Of a DNA stretch of 64,000 bases, positions 51,843 to 60,298 are shown one piece after another; position 1 is the first letter of the stretch; every line of letters starts with the position of its first letter. The stretch is from Silicimonas algicola (GTDB lineage Bacteria > Pseudomonadota > Alphaproteobacteria > Rhodobacterales > Rhodobacteraceae), in NCBI RefSeq assembly GCF_003148765.1, contig NZ_QGGV01000003.1:180072-244071 (forward strand). The letters are read 5' to 3'. The notes under the pieces were generated by a model. It was not told the origin of the DNA. It worked only from the letters and a program-made list of their open reading frames with translations, and searched no databases. The position numbers and the translations under genes are program-made.

Positions 51843-52508
51843 ATGATCGAAATGCTTCTGGACTCTGGGAAGATCGTCGTCGCCGACCTGATCCTGTCGG
51901 GAGACAACGCGCTCATCATCGGCATGGCAGCGGCAAGCCTGAGTCCGGACCTGAGGAAGAAAGCCATCCTCTATGGCATGGTCATGGCGGCGGGGCTGAG
52001 GATCCTCTTTGCGGTGGTGGCGACCAGCCTTCTGGACGTGAAGGGTCTGCTGTTCATCGGGTCGCTTCTGCTTCTCTGGGTGTGCTGGCGGCTTTTTGTC
52101 GAGATCCGCGCAGGTACGGAAGACGCGGCGGCCGACAGCATGGGCGCGGCGGACGATCCGCAGTCAGGCTATACCGGCGCGCCGCGCCGCAGTCTGCGCC
52201 AGGCGCTCTTGTCGATCGCGGTGGCCGACGTGTCGATGTCGCTCGACAACGTGCTGGCGGTCGCGGCGATCGCGGACGGCGACGAGATCATGCTGATCCT
52301 GGGTCTTGGCCTCGCCATCCTTTTGATGGCCTTCGCGGCGACGCTGATCATGAAGCTTCTCACGCGGTTTCCCTGGATCTCGTGGCTGGGACTCGCCGTG
52401 CTGCTCTACGTCGCCTTCGAGATGCTCTATCGCGGTACGGTCGACCAGACGCTTGGCGTCGGGCCGATGCTGGGTCTGATGGAGGGCTGGCCCACGGGCA
52501 AGCACTGA
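51843..52508 (+). CDS. TerC-family integral membrane protein (YjbE-like)
   Basis: A 221-residue protein with about seven helices and the two TerC hallmark Asp motifs: LILSGDNALIIGMAAASL in the first helix and SMSLDNVLAVAAIAD in the second half. Members export manganese or affect metal loading of secreted proteins; the name reflects a tellurite operon but does not imply resistance. A polar loop of about 45 residues (RAGTEDAAADSMGAADDP) separates the two halves. Divergent from the PKS. Confidence 0.88.
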   Translation: MIEMLLDSGKIVVADLILSGDNALIIGMAAASLSPDLRKKAILYGMVMAAGLRILFAVVATSLLDVKGLLFIGSLLLLWVCWRLFVEIRAGTEDAAADSMGAADDPQSGYTGAPRRSLRQALLSIAVADVSMSLDNVLAVAAIADGDEIMLILGLGLAILLMAFAATLIMKLLTRFPWISWLGLAVLLYVAFEMLYRGTVDQTLGVGPMLGLMEGWPTGKH

Positions 52509-52526
52509 GGCCCGAAGCCGCCCCGG

Positions 52527-53855
52527 TCACACGCTGTCGAGATAGAGATCCGTCTGTTCGGCCTCTGTCATCCCGTCGAGTTCGGCCACCTCCTGCCGCT
52601 TGGTCATCACATAGTTCCGGATCAACTCGGGCGGCAGGATGCGCTTCATCATCGGGCTTTCCTCGAACTGCTTGATCGCGTCTTCCCATGTCGTGGGGAT
52701 TTGCTCGAGGTCGCGTTCGTAGGCGTTGCCGGTGATCGGCTCGGGCGGCTCCATCTCGTCTTCGATGCCGATGAGGGCCGCGCCGAGGATGGCGGCGAGG
52801 ATCAGGTAGGGGTTGGTGTCGCCGCCCGCGACGCGGTGCTCGATCCGCCGGGCCGAGTGAGGGCCGGAGGGAATGCGGATCGCGGCGGTCCGGTTTTCGT
52901 AGGCCCAGGCGACGCCCGTGGGGGCGTGGGCCTCGGGGACGAGGCGCTCGTAGCTGTTGGCGTGGGGCGCGAAGACCAGCGTCGAGGGCGGCATCGCCGC
53001 AAGGCATCCCGCGACGGCGTGGCGCAGCATGTCGGTCCCGCGCTTGGTGCCGTCGTCGAAGACGTTCCGGCCATCCTCGAGAAGCGAGAAATGGACGTGC
53101 ATCCCGTTGCCCGAGGTGTCGCGATAGGGCTTGGCCATGAAGCTGGCCGCGAAGTCGTGCTTGCGCGCCAGACCCTTGATGAGAAGCTTGAACAGCCAGG
53201 CGTCGTCGGCGGCGCGAAGAGCGGGGCCGTGGATCAGGTTGATCTCGTATTGTCCGAGCCCGGCCTCGGAGATGGCCGTCTCGGCGGGAATGTCCATCTC
53301 CTCGCAGGCGTCGTAGAGCTCGGAGAAGAAGGTGTCGAAGCTGTCGAGGGCGCGCAGCGACAGGATCTCGCCGCCAAGCCGGCGCTTTCCCGATCGCGGC
53401 GACCGGGGCGGGCGCAGGACCTCTTCGCTGTCGTCGATCAGGAAGAACTCGAGTTCGGTCGCGCAGACGACCTCGAGGCCGCGCTCGCGGTAGCGGGAGA
53501 GAACCGCGTCGAGCGCGTGGCGCGGGTCGCCCCGGAAGGGTCCGCCCTCGTCGGTGAACATCCACATCGGAAGCATGGCCGAGGGCGCATCGAGCCAGGG
53601 CGTGGTGACGAACCCCCGGTCGGTCGGACGCAGCACGCCGTCGCGGTCGCCGGATTCGAACACCAGCGGGCTGTTCTCGATGTCGTCGCCCCAGATGTCG
53701 ACGTTGAGCGCGGACAAGGGCATCCGCACCCCGTCATCCAGCGCTTTCGCGCCAAAGCCCGAGGGCATCCGCTTGCCGCGCGCCTGCCCGTTCAGGTCGG
53801 CCACGGCGGTCGAGATCATGCGGATGTCGGGTCGGGATCTAAGCCAGTCCTTCAT
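52527..53855 (-). CDS. Glutamine synthetase family protein (PuuA-like gamma-glutamyl ligase)
   Basis: A 442-residue glutamine-synthetase fold enzyme: beta-grasp N-terminus (AVADLNGQARGKRMP), the metal Glu pair (CATELEFFLID; SEAGLGQYEINL), SGNGMHVHFSLLEDG and NRTAAIRIPSGP. The divergence from GlnA and the N-terminal MISTAVADLNGQ favour the group that ligates glutamate to amines such as putrescine or ethanolamine. It lies 3 bp after a permease gene of an amino-acid ABC transporter, so it probably processes the imported compound. It is last in the operon. Confidence 0.88.
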   Translation of the reverse strand: MKDWLRSRPDIRMISTAVADLNGQARGKRMPSGFGAKALDDGVRMPLSALNVDIWGDDIENSPLVFESGDRDGVLRPTDRGFVTTPWLDAPSAMLPMWMFTDEGGPFRGDPRHALDAVLSRYRERGLEVVCATELEFFLIDDSEEVLRPPRSPRSGKRRLGGEILSLRALDSFDTFFSELYDACEEMDIPAETAISEAGLGQYEINLIHGPALRAADDAWLFKLLIKGLARKHDFAASFMAKPYRDTSGNGMHVHFSLLEDGRNVFDDGTKRGTDMLRHAVAGCLAAMPPSTLVFAPHANSYERLVPEAHAPTGVAWAYENRTAAIRIPSGPHSARRIEHRVAGGDTNPYLILAAILGAALIGIEDEMEPPEPITGNAYERDLEQIPTTWEDAIKQFEESPMMKRILPPELIRNYVMTKRQEVAELDGMTEAEQTDLYLDSV

Positions 53856-53858
53856 AAG

Positions 53859-54683
53859 TCACCGGATCACTTTCGGTCTGTAGCGGATGCGTCCCGCCCG
53901 GTCCGGCATGTGCCGGTTCAGCCGCGCGTTGGCCATCGAGAAGACCTGGATCACGCAGAGCGTCAGCAGGATGAAGAATGCCGCCACGATCGGGTAGGGG
54001 ACGAAGGGGTTGAACGTCTTGTCTGCGAAATACTTCGCATAGTAAAGCGCGTCGCCTTGCTGCTGCCACGCCGGAAAGCCCGAGAAGAAGACGAGCGTGG
54101 TCGCGTGGAAGAGAAAGATCGCCTCGTTGGTGTAGGCGGGCCAGGCAAGCCGCAGCATGGTGGGGAAGGTGATGCGGCGGAAGCGCGCGAAGCCCGAGAG
54201 GCCATAGGCGTCGGCCGCCTCGACATCGCCTTTCGGGACGGCGCGCAGTGCGCCGTAGAAGATCTCGGCCGAATAGGCCGAGGTGTTGAGGAACAGAACC
54301 ACCAGCGCGCCCGCCCAGGCCCGCGTCAGCCATCGCGTCTCGGCGGTGATGCCGAAGATCTCGATGCCCTCCTTGGGCAGAAGGACGAAGGCCTCGTAGG
54401 CGAGGAAGAACTGGATGAAAAGCGGCGAGCCCCGGAAGACGAACACGAACCACTCGCAGGGCTTTCGGATGAAGGCGTTGCGCGAGAGCTTTCCCACGGC
54501 GATGGCGGTGGCGAGGAAGAAGCCGAGCATCAGCGCCAGCACACCGAAGTAGATGTTCCACAGCATCCCCGAGCCGATGAGCACGACCTGGTCGCAGAGG
54601 GTGAAGTCTGACCTGGGCAGCAGCCTCTCGCCGAAGCCCAGCGAGCGAAGCCCGTAGCTTCCGAGGGTGTCGAGGCAGCTCAT
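53859..54683 (-). CDS. Polar amino-acid ABC transporter permease (HisM-like)
   Basis: A 274-residue inner-membrane subunit with about five helices. It has the HEAA-type permease pattern FRGSPLFIQFFLAYE and YSAEIFYGALRAVPKGDVEAADAYGLSG, the coupling helix to the ATPase. Charged N-terminal LRSLGFGERLLPRSDFTLCD is typical of the rhodobacterial branch. It belongs with the permease at 55171-56031, but a plus-strand gene lies between them. AGAAGG is 9 nt before the ATG. Confidence 0.9.
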   Translation of the reverse strand: MSCLDTLGSYGLRSLGFGERLLPRSDFTLCDQVVLIGSGMLWNIYFGVLALMLGFFLATAIAVGKLSRNAFIRKPCEWFVFVFRGSPLFIQFFLAYEAFVLLPKEGIEIFGITAETRWLTRAWAGALVVLFLNTSAYSAEIFYGALRAVPKGDVEAADAYGLSGFARFRRITFPTMLRLAWPAYTNEAIFLFHATTLVFFSGFPAWQQQGDALYYAKYFADKTFNPFVPYPIVAAFFILLTLCVIQVFSMANARLNRHMPDRAGRIRYRPKVIR

Positions 54684-54757
54684 GCGCCGCGCCTTCTCGC
54701 GGCGCTTGCGTCCTGGCGCGGCGCGGCTAATCTCGCGCCGACGGGGAGATTCCGCCG

Positions 54758-55168
54758 ATGCTTGTCGTTCTGAAGGTCGTCCACCTTTACGCGCTGATCC
54801 TTGGGTCGCTTGGCGGCATGGGGACGGGCATCCTGATGTCGCGCGCCGAGGGACCGCCGACGGTGCAGATCACATCCGTCCTGAAGCTGTTCAAGACTTT
54901 CGGCATGGTGTCCATCGCGCTTCTCTGGCTGACCGGTCTTCTGCTCGTCTGGATCGAATTCGGCACGCTGACGCTCGGGCCGGCGTTCTACGTCAAGCTC
55001 GTCGCGGCGACGGTGCTGACGGCGCTGATCTTCGGCTCTGCGTCCATTGCCGCCAGGGCGCGGGGTGCCGGTACGCCGCCGGACCGCGCACTCATGGAGA
55101 AGCTCGGCAAGGCCTCGGCGCTGATGTCCCTCGTCGCCATCGTCTGTGCGGTGATCGTCTTCAACTGA
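54758..55168 (+). CDS. Four-helix membrane protein of unknown function
   Basis: A 136-residue protein with four hydrophobic helices (LVVLKVVHLYALILGSLGGM; MVSIALLWLTGLLLVWIEFG; VKLVAATVLTALIFGSAS; ASALMSLVAIVCAVIVF). It carries a few His and Arg residues but no motif that identifies a family; it faintly resembles CopD-like or DUF2269-like proteins. GGGGAG precedes the ATG. It sits on the plus strand between two minus-strand permease genes of one ABC transporter, with its stop 2 bp from the end of the second. Confidence 0.65.
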   Translation: MLVVLKVVHLYALILGSLGGMGTGILMSRAEGPPTVQITSVLKLFKTFGMVSIALLWLTGLLLVWIEFGTLTLGPAFYVKLVAATVLTALIFGSASIAARARGAGTPPDRALMEKLGKASALMSLVAIVCAVIVFN

Positions 55169-55170
55169 CG

Positions 55171-56031
55171 TCATGCCGCGTGTCCCAGGGACTGGCCGTG
55201 CGACAAGCGGCGGTTCAGGCGGCGGAAGGCGATCTCGGAGATCTGGGTCAGCCCGAGGTAGAACACCAGGAGCGCCAGGAAGTACCAGAGGCGCCAGTCG
55301 GGGTGCGGATACTCGAACATCCCGCCCTTGGTGCCGCCAAGTTCGCGCGCCCAGTAGACGATGTCCTCGACGCCCAGCAGGAACAGAAGCGGCGTCGCCT
55401 TGACGAGGATCTGCCAGAGGTTCGACAGGCCCGGCAGGGCATAGACCCACATCTGCGGCACGAGGATGCGCCAGAAGGTCTGCCGCTCGGACAGGCCATA
55501 GGCCTCCGCGGTCTCGAGCTGCGTACGGGGAACGGCGCGCATCGCGCCATAGAGGACGTTGGCCGCGAAGGCGCCGAAGACGATGGCGAAGGTCAGGACG
55601 GCGATGAAGAAGTTGTAGGTCTCGTGGACCCACTGCGGCGAGGTCGAGAGCGGCAGCTTCGCCGCCGGGCAGACGATGAAATCGCTGCCGCGCCGGATCG
55701 GCTCGGTCCAGTCGGGACAGAAGGCCTGGTGGCGCAACCATTCCAGCCCTTGGTCGAGGGCGAAGACGAAGAACAGGAAGAAGACGATGTCGGGCACGCC
55801 CCGCACGATGGCGGTGTAGCCCTGACCGAGCCAGCGCAGGGGCGCGATCCGGCTGCGGGCCGCGACCGCGCCCGCAAAGCCGAAGGCCAGCGAGGCGGGG
55901 GCCGTGATGGCCAGAAGGACAAGCACCGTCAGGATCGACAGATAGGCGGCCAGGTGCTTTCCGGTCGTCAGATAGCAGGCCAGCCAGGCCAGGCCGTCGA
56001 TCGCGGAAGGGTCGGTGCAGAAAGAGAAAAT
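55171..56031 (-). CDS. Polar amino-acid ABC transporter permease (HisQ-like), probable ATT start
   Basis: Inner-membrane permease with RGVPDIVFFLFFVFALDQG and LYGAMRAVPRTQLETAEAYGLSE, the coupling helix. The first standard start codon is GTG 55926, but the frame is open for 48 further codons upstream and encodes IFSFCTDPSAIDGLAWLACY, which looks like the normal family N-terminus with its first residue as ATT at 56031. GGAG lies 9 nt upstream of that ATT. With it the protein has 286 residues; with GTG only 251 and part of the first helix is lost. The ATT start is an inference. Confidence 0.75.
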   Translation of the reverse strand: MFSFCTDPSAIDGLAWLACYLTTGKHLAAYLSILTVLVLLAITAPASLAFGFAGAVAARSRIAPLRWLGQGYTAIVRGVPDIVFFLFFVFALDQGLEWLRHQAFCPDWTEPIRRGSDFIVCPAAKLPLSTSPQWVHETYNFFIAVLTFAIVFGAFAANVLYGAMRAVPRTQLETAEAYGLSERQTFWRILVPQMWVYALPGLSNLWQILVKATPLLFLLGVEDIVYWARELGGTKGGMFEYPHPDWRLWYFLALLVFYLGLTQISEIAFRRLNRRLSHGQSLGHAA

Positions 56032-56129
56032 TTCGCCTGTCTCCGGGCCGTGACGCTCGTCGGCAGAGTTTAGCCGATCGGGACAAGGATACTAGGGCCG
56101 AGATGCCGGGTGCCCGAGGCAGGTCGTCC

Positions 56130-56154
56130 GGGGCGGCGCCGGAAGGGCCGCCCC
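56130..56154 (-). terminator. GC-rich hairpin after the binding-protein gene
   Basis: Perfect 8-bp stem GGGGCGGC/GCCGCCCC with a 9-nt loop, 11 bp beyond the stop of the binding-protein gene and without a T tract. Hairpins here often protect binding-protein mRNA and lower permease expression, which would suit the stoichiometry of ABC importers. Confidence 0.6.
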
Positions 56155-56165
56155 AAGCGTTCCGC

Positions 56166-56879
56166 CTACCAGGCGGAGCTGACTTCCCATTTGGCGATGA
56201 GCTCGTTCAGCGAACCATCGTCCTTCATGGACTGGATCGCGGCGTCGAACTTTTCCTTCAGCTCGGTGTCGGACTCGCGCAGGCCCATGCCGACACCACC
56301 GCCGAGAGCCACGGGGTCGCCCACGGCCATCAGGTCGGGGTTCGCCTGGATCGAGGTCTGGATGAAGCTGTCGTCCGCAAGGACCGCATCGGCCTCGCCG
56401 TTCATGACGGCCGCGATGGCTTCGTCCGGCGAGGCGAACTCGACCAGGGTAGCTCCGCTTTCGGCGATGTAGCCGGCCTGGATCGTCCCGGTCTGGGCCG
56501 CGATGATGCCGCCGGCGAAGTCGATATCCTCGGACAGCGCGGCATAGGTCGACGGGTCAGGCGGCGTGTAGGGCTGGGTGAAATCGATGACCTCGTCCCG
56601 TTCCTCGGTGATCGACATGCCGGCGATGATGGCGTCGTAGTTGCCCGAGACGAGGTTCGGGATGATCGAATCCCAATCGTTCGTCACCCATTCGCAGGTC
56701 AGCTCGGCGCGCGTGCAAAGCTCGTCCCCGAGCGCGCGCTCGAAGCCGTCGACCTCGCCCGCGTCATTGATGAAGTTCCACGGAGGGTAGGCACCTTCGG
56801 TACCCATTCTTATGACGTCCTGCGCCAGCGCGGGTCCGGCCAGCGCAAGAAGCGTGGCCGTCACGATCGCGGTCTTCAT
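56166..56879 (-). CDS. Polar amino-acid ABC transporter substrate-binding protein
   Basis: A 237-residue periplasmic protein with a signal peptide cut after PALAQ (residue 20). The mature part begins DVIRMGTEGAYPPWNFIND, the typical start of family 3 binding proteins, and includes AGMSITEERDEVIDFTQPY, the amino-acid binding signature. The last part (IAKWEVSSAW) is standard. Likely ligands are basic or polar amino acids, or amines given the downstream glutamine-synthetase-like gene. Confidence 0.92.
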   Translation of the reverse strand: MKTAIVTATLLALAGPALAQDVIRMGTEGAYPPWNFINDAGEVDGFERALGDELCTRAELTCEWVTNDWDSIIPNLVSGNYDAIIAGMSITEERDEVIDFTQPYTPPDPSTYAALSEDIDFAGGIIAAQTGTIQAGYIAESGATLVEFASPDEAIAAVMNGEADAVLADDSFIQTSIQANPDLMAVGDPVALGGGVGMGLRESDTELKEKFDAAIQSMKDDGSLNELIAKWEVSSAW

Positions 56880-56961
56880 TGGTTCTCTCCCATTCGTTCA
56901 GCGATACGATAGGGTTAGTCGATCCGCGAAGATTGACAAGACTGCCGCTACGGAAACGCGC

Positions 56962-57735
56962 TCAGGCCGAGACGTGAGACAGGAACTGCCGAAGCCGTTC
57001 GCTTTCCGGCTGGCTGAAGAGGCGATCGGGGGCGCCTTCTTCCTCGACGAGCCCTTGATGGAGGAAGACGACATGGTCCGACGTGTCGCGGGCGAGGCTC
57101 ATGTCGTGGGTCACGATCACCATGGTCCGGCCTTCCTCGGCCAGCGCCTTGATGACGCGGATCACCTCCTGCTCGAGCTCGGGATCAAGGGCGCTGGTGG
57201 GTTCGTCGAAGAGAAGTGCGCGCGGCTCCATGCAGAGTGCGCGGGCGATGGCGGCGCGCTGTTGCTGGCCGCCTGACAGCTGGGCCGGCCAGGCCTCGCA
57301 CTTGTCGCCGATGCCGACCTTGGCGAGGTAGCCGCGCGCGGCCTCCTCGACCTCGGCCCGGTCGCGTTTCAGCACAGTGACGGGCGCTTCCATCACGTTC
57401 TGGAGCACGGTCAGGTGGGACCAGAGGTTGAACTGCTGGAACACCATCGAGAGGTTCGTGCGGATGCGCAGCACCTGGGCGCGGTCGGCCGGATGCCGGG
57501 CGGCGCCCCGGCCCTTCCAGCGCACCGCCTCGCCTTCGAAGAGGATGTCGCCCTCCTGGCTGTTCTCGAGGAGGTTGGCGCAACGAAGGAGCGTCGACTT
57601 GCCGGACCCTGACGAGCCGATGAGCGAGATCACCTGGCCCCGGTTCGCCCTCAGGTCGACGCCCTTGAGAACCTCGAGCGCGCCGAAGCTCTTGTGGAGG
57701 TTCCTGATCTCGATGACGGCATTGGTGTCGGTCAA
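56962..57735 (-). CDS. Polar amino-acid ABC transporter ATP-binding protein
   Basis: A 257-residue ATPase with Walker A GSSGSGKST, Q loop MVFQQFNLW, signature LSGGQQQR, Walker B ALLFDEPTSALDP and switch His in VIVTHDMSLA. It resembles HisP/ArtP/GlnQ. It is the first gene of the minus-strand operon ATPase - binding protein - permease - permease - glutamine-synthetase-like enzyme. Confidence 0.95.
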   Translation of the reverse strand: MTDTNAVIEIRNLHKSFGALEVLKGVDLRANRGQVISLIGSSGSGKSTLLRCANLLENSQEGDILFEGEAVRWKGRGAARHPADRAQVLRIRTNLSMVFQQFNLWSHLTVLQNVMEAPVTVLKRDRAEVEEAARGYLAKVGIGDKCEAWPAQLSGGQQQRAAIARALCMEPRALLFDEPTSALDPELEQEVIRVIKALAEEGRTMVIVTHDMSLARDTSDHVVFLHQGLVEEEGAPDRLFSQPESERLRQFLSHVSA

Positions 57736-57798
57736 GGGCGGGCCTTCGGTCCTGTGTCGCCCGCGAGTTAGACGTGATCTGCGGGCAAGCGCAACGGC

Positions 57799-58566
57799 TT
57801 AGGCGGCGGGCACATCCTGCGAGGGCGGGGCCGGGATCGGCACGGCGAGGTAGTCCGCCGCGGGAATGCGGACGAATCCGCGGATGTGAAGCGCGTCGAG
57901 CGTCGAGGGTTCCGCGGCCGCGAGGGCGCTTTCGACGGCCTCGGCGAGACGGTCGGGATCGTGGCTGCGGGCCGCGATCAGGGGCAGGCCGGGTGTCGGG
58001 CGTGTGGTGCCGATGACGCGGAGGCGTCCCGTGGTGCCGGGCAGCGAGCGGCAGGCGAGGCGCCAGGTCTCGGCGTCGATGGCGGCGATATCGGCGCGGC
58101 GCTCGGCCACGGCGCGGAGGCTGGCGCGATGCGCGCCGGTGTGGAGCGAGCGGGTGAAGCGGAAGCCCGCGTCTGCGGCGGCGGCCTGAGGGGCGGCCCA
58201 GCCCGACTCGCTGTCCTGCCCGTTGTAGGCCAGCGTGCGGTCCGAGAAGTCGGCGAGGTGTCCTGCGGCGTCGCGGTGGACGACGAGGACGGAGTTGTAC
58301 CAGCCGGGCGGCGCGTCGGGCAGGCCGTGGTCGAGGGCGCCGACGAGGGCGACCTTGCCGTGAAGCCGGGTGCGGTAGGGCATGCCGCAGCTTTGGCCGA
58401 GGACGAGGTCGGAGCTTTGCCAGTGATCCCAGAGACTTCCGTGGCGGGTCAGGGCGTCGGGCGCGTCGATGCCGCGGGCGCGGATGGCGTCGCGGAGGTG
58501 ATCCCAGAGCCTGTCCCAGTGATGCTGCTGGTGGGGCCAGTCGTACATCGCGAGGGAGGCGATCAT
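57799..58566 (-). CDS. PhnD-like phosphate/phosphonate-binding-fold protein, no signal peptide
   Basis: A 255-residue protein of the PhnD-like type-2 binding fold: MYDWPHQQHHWDRLWDHLR at the start, DLVLGQSCGMPYRT, GWYNSVLVVHRD, and ERRADIAAIDAETW, where the closing lobe begins. Members are normally periplasmic, but the N-terminus here has no signal sequence. No transporter genes flank it. It overlaps the upstream TerB-like gene by 4 bp, so the two are translated together. Function unknown. Confidence 0.72.
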   Translation of the reverse strand: MIASLAMYDWPHQQHHWDRLWDHLRDAIRARGIDAPDALTRHGSLWDHWQSSDLVLGQSCGMPYRTRLHGKVALVGALDHGLPDAPPGWYNSVLVVHRDAAGHLADFSDRTLAYNGQDSESGWAAPQAAAADAGFRFTRSLHTGAHRASLRAVAERRADIAAIDAETWRLACRSLPGTTGRLRVIGTTRPTPGLPLIAARSHDPDRLAEAVESALAAAEPSTLDALHIRGFVRIPAADYLAVPIPAPPSQDVPAA

Positions 58567-59012
58567 CCCCTGTTTTCAACGCGTTGGCGGGCAAGCGCGC
58601 TGTCGCGGTCGTTGATCCCCAGCATCGGCGCCACGAGGCGCATCAGGGCGTCCTCCTCGTGGTCTCGTTCGCCGTCGGCCAGGACGATTTCCCACAGCGC
58701 CTCGACCACTCCGGCGCGGTCGTCGTGGGGCACGGCCTCCTTGATGGCGCGGGTGAAGCGGACTGTGTCGGGCGCTTCTTCCTCGAGGATTTCCGCGTCT
58801 TGTCTGAGGTTTACGACCTCGAACGGCCCGAGCCCGAAGCGGCTGGCGAGGATGCGGTCGATGCGCGAGACCTCGTGGGGCGAATAGGTGCCGTCGGTTC
58901 GCGCGATGCGAACGAGGAGCGCCGCGAGGGCGATACGCGCGTCGGGCACGGCGAGTGGGGCGGGGTCTGGCGCCGTCAGGCGGCGGAGGAGGTCACCGAA
59001 CATGCGGCTCAT
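58563..59012 (-). CDS. TerB-family protein
   Basis: A 149-residue helical protein of the TerB type: ALAALLVRIARTDGTYSPHE and ALWEIVLADGERDHEEDALM are two metal-binding-like helical hairpins with the Asp-Gly-x-x...Glu pattern of the family, and LVAPMLGI ends it. TerB proteins are associated with membrane stress and metal binding; the role in this branch is unclear. It starts at ATG 59012 and overlaps the PhnD-like gene by ATGA. Confidence 0.78.
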   Translation of the reverse strand: MSRMFGDLLRRLTAPDPAPLAVPDARIALAALLVRIARTDGTYSPHEVSRIDRILASRFGLGPFEVVNLRQDAEILEEEAPDTVRFTRAIKEAVPHDDRAGVVEALWEIVLADGERDHEEDALMRLVAPMLGINDRDSALARQRVENRG

Positions 59013-59048
59013 ATAGCGCGGCCCGGCGCGGGTTTCGAGGGCATCGGC

Positions 59049-59081
59049 ATCACGTCGGTATCACGTCGGTATCGCGTCGGT
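59049..59081. repeat. Three tandem 11-bp repeats
   Basis: ATCACGTCGGT, ATCACGTCGGT, ATCGCGTCGGT in direct succession, 37 bp upstream of the TerB-like gene start and 105 bp upstream of the DUF305 gene. Spacing of 11 bp is one helical turn, so it could place repeated regulator sites on one DNA face, or it may be slippage only. Confidence 0.7.
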
Positions 59082-59186
59082 GCGACGCACCCCTGATCGA
59101 GGGAACGTCACTGGACCGGCGGACCGCGCCACACCATCTATGAAGCGACAACGCCGGGCGGTCCGGCGGCAAGGGGAGACGGCAGG

Positions 59187-59543
59187 ATGAAGCGGACGAT
59201 ATTCCTGGGCACGGGTGCCCTGGCGGTGGCGGGCGGTCTGGCGATGGCGCAGACCGGGCACGAGGGCCACACGATGGCGGGCGATGAGACGCCGGCGACC
59301 ATCGCCTACATGGAAGCCAACGCGCGGATGCACGAGGGCATGGCGATCGAGTTTTCGGACAACGCCGACGCGGACTTCGTGCGCGGCATGATCGCGCATC
59401 ACCAGGGCGCGGTCGACATGGCGCGGATCGTGCTGGAGCACGGGAAGGACGCGGAGGTGCGGACTTTCGCGCAAGGCGTCATCGACGCGCAGGAGGCCGA
59501 GATCGTCTGGATGGAGGACTGGCTGGCGCGGAACGGCGGGTAG
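59187..59543 (+). CDS. DUF305 exported metal-binding protein (CopM-like)
   Basis: A 118-residue periplasmic protein with a signal peptide cut near AMAQ (residue 22) and the DUF305 signature DFVRGMIAHHQGAVDMARIV, plus HEGHTM near the new N-terminus and EIVWMEDWL at the end. The His/Met content suggests copper or silver binding. A ribosome site GGGGAGACGG precedes the ATG. Followed by a strong terminator. Confidence 0.9.
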   Translation: MKRTIFLGTGALAVAGGLAMAQTGHEGHTMAGDETPATIAYMEANARMHEGMAIEFSDNADADFVRGMIAHHQGAVDMARIVLEHGKDAEVRTFAQGVIDAQEAEIVWMEDWLARNGG

Positions 59544-59553
59544 CGTTGGGGGA

Positions 59554-59581
59554 GGGGCGCGCAACGGGCGCGCCCCCTTTT
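59554..59581 (+). terminator. Rho-independent terminator after DUF305 gene
   Basis: 9-bp stem GGGGCGCGC/GCGCGCCCC with AACGG loop, then C and TTTT. It lies between convergent genes (stops at 59543 and 59590). Confidence 0.9.
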
Positions 59582-59589
59582 GGTTCGGA

Positions 59590-60174
59590 TCAGTCGCGGA
59601 CGCCGGCGGCTTCGGTGTCGAACGTTTCCGCTCCGGCCGTCGAGGTGCCATCCATGTAGAAGGCTGTCCCGTCGTCGCCGTAGAGGAATCCGTCAATGTC
59701 GACTGTATAGGCGGCAGAGGCAGTTCCATTGGTGAGGGTCCCGTCGCCGCTGACAGCGACGCCCGCGCTCGTGAGAACATCGCTGACCTCGCCGTCGAGC
59801 CCGATCACGCCATTCCAGCCGCGAGCATCCGTCCAGTAGAAGTTTGCGATCTGACCATCCACGTCACCCGTCTCGAGGTCGGCGCGCATCCCGAGGTCGG
59901 CGTAGTAGTCGGCGTCGAGACCGACTCCCTCGATGGTGCCGACGTAGGATACACGGCCGGAGCTCGGCAGCTCTCCGAGGACAGTGGTGCCTTCAACTGC
60001 TTCAACGGTCAGAGCATCAGCGACCGCGTCATCATGCGCGATGCCAGCCGCCGTGACGTCCGCGCCGGAGCCGATGTAGAGCGACTCATTGCCGGGCAGG
60101 CCGTAGTCGTCGTTGCTGCCGCAGGCCGCGATGAGGGGCAGGATCGCGAGGGGTGCAAGTGCTGTGAGTTTCAT
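59590..60174 (-). CDS. Lipoprotein with predicted beta-barrel-like domain
   Basis: A 194-residue lipoprotein: signal LAPLAILPLIAAC with lipidated Cys at residue 18. The mature part is Gly/Asp/Thr-rich and strand-forming (SSGRVSYVGTIEGVG; DGQIANFYWTDARGWNGVIG; GDGTLTNGTASAAYTVDIDG), which recalls the small C-terminal barrel of transferrin-binding-protein-like lipoproteins. No iron-uptake genes are next to it. Family assignment is tentative. Confidence 0.72.
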   Translation of the reverse strand: MKLTALAPLAILPLIAACGSNDDYGLPGNESLYIGSGADVTAAGIAHDDAVADALTVEAVEGTTVLGELPSSGRVSYVGTIEGVGLDADYYADLGMRADLETGDVDGQIANFYWTDARGWNGVIGLDGEVSDVLTSAGVAVSGDGTLTNGTASAAYTVDIDGFLYGDDGTAFYMDGTSTAGAETFDTEAAGVRD

Positions 60175-60298
60175 GGGTTTCCTCCAGTTGGGTGGGGCCG
60201 GGAACGACCCTTAAGAGGGAGGATGTAGGGCGGCCCGGAGGGCGGTCATTCAACTGAGACATAGGAGCGACGAGGTCGGCGGAGGGTTGCCGAGGGGG

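Noticed and set aside
51843..52508. Tellurite resistance locus (TerC plus TerB)
   Set aside because: The TerB-like gene is 6 kb away with unrelated genes between, and the other ter genes are absent; the names alone do not support resistance.
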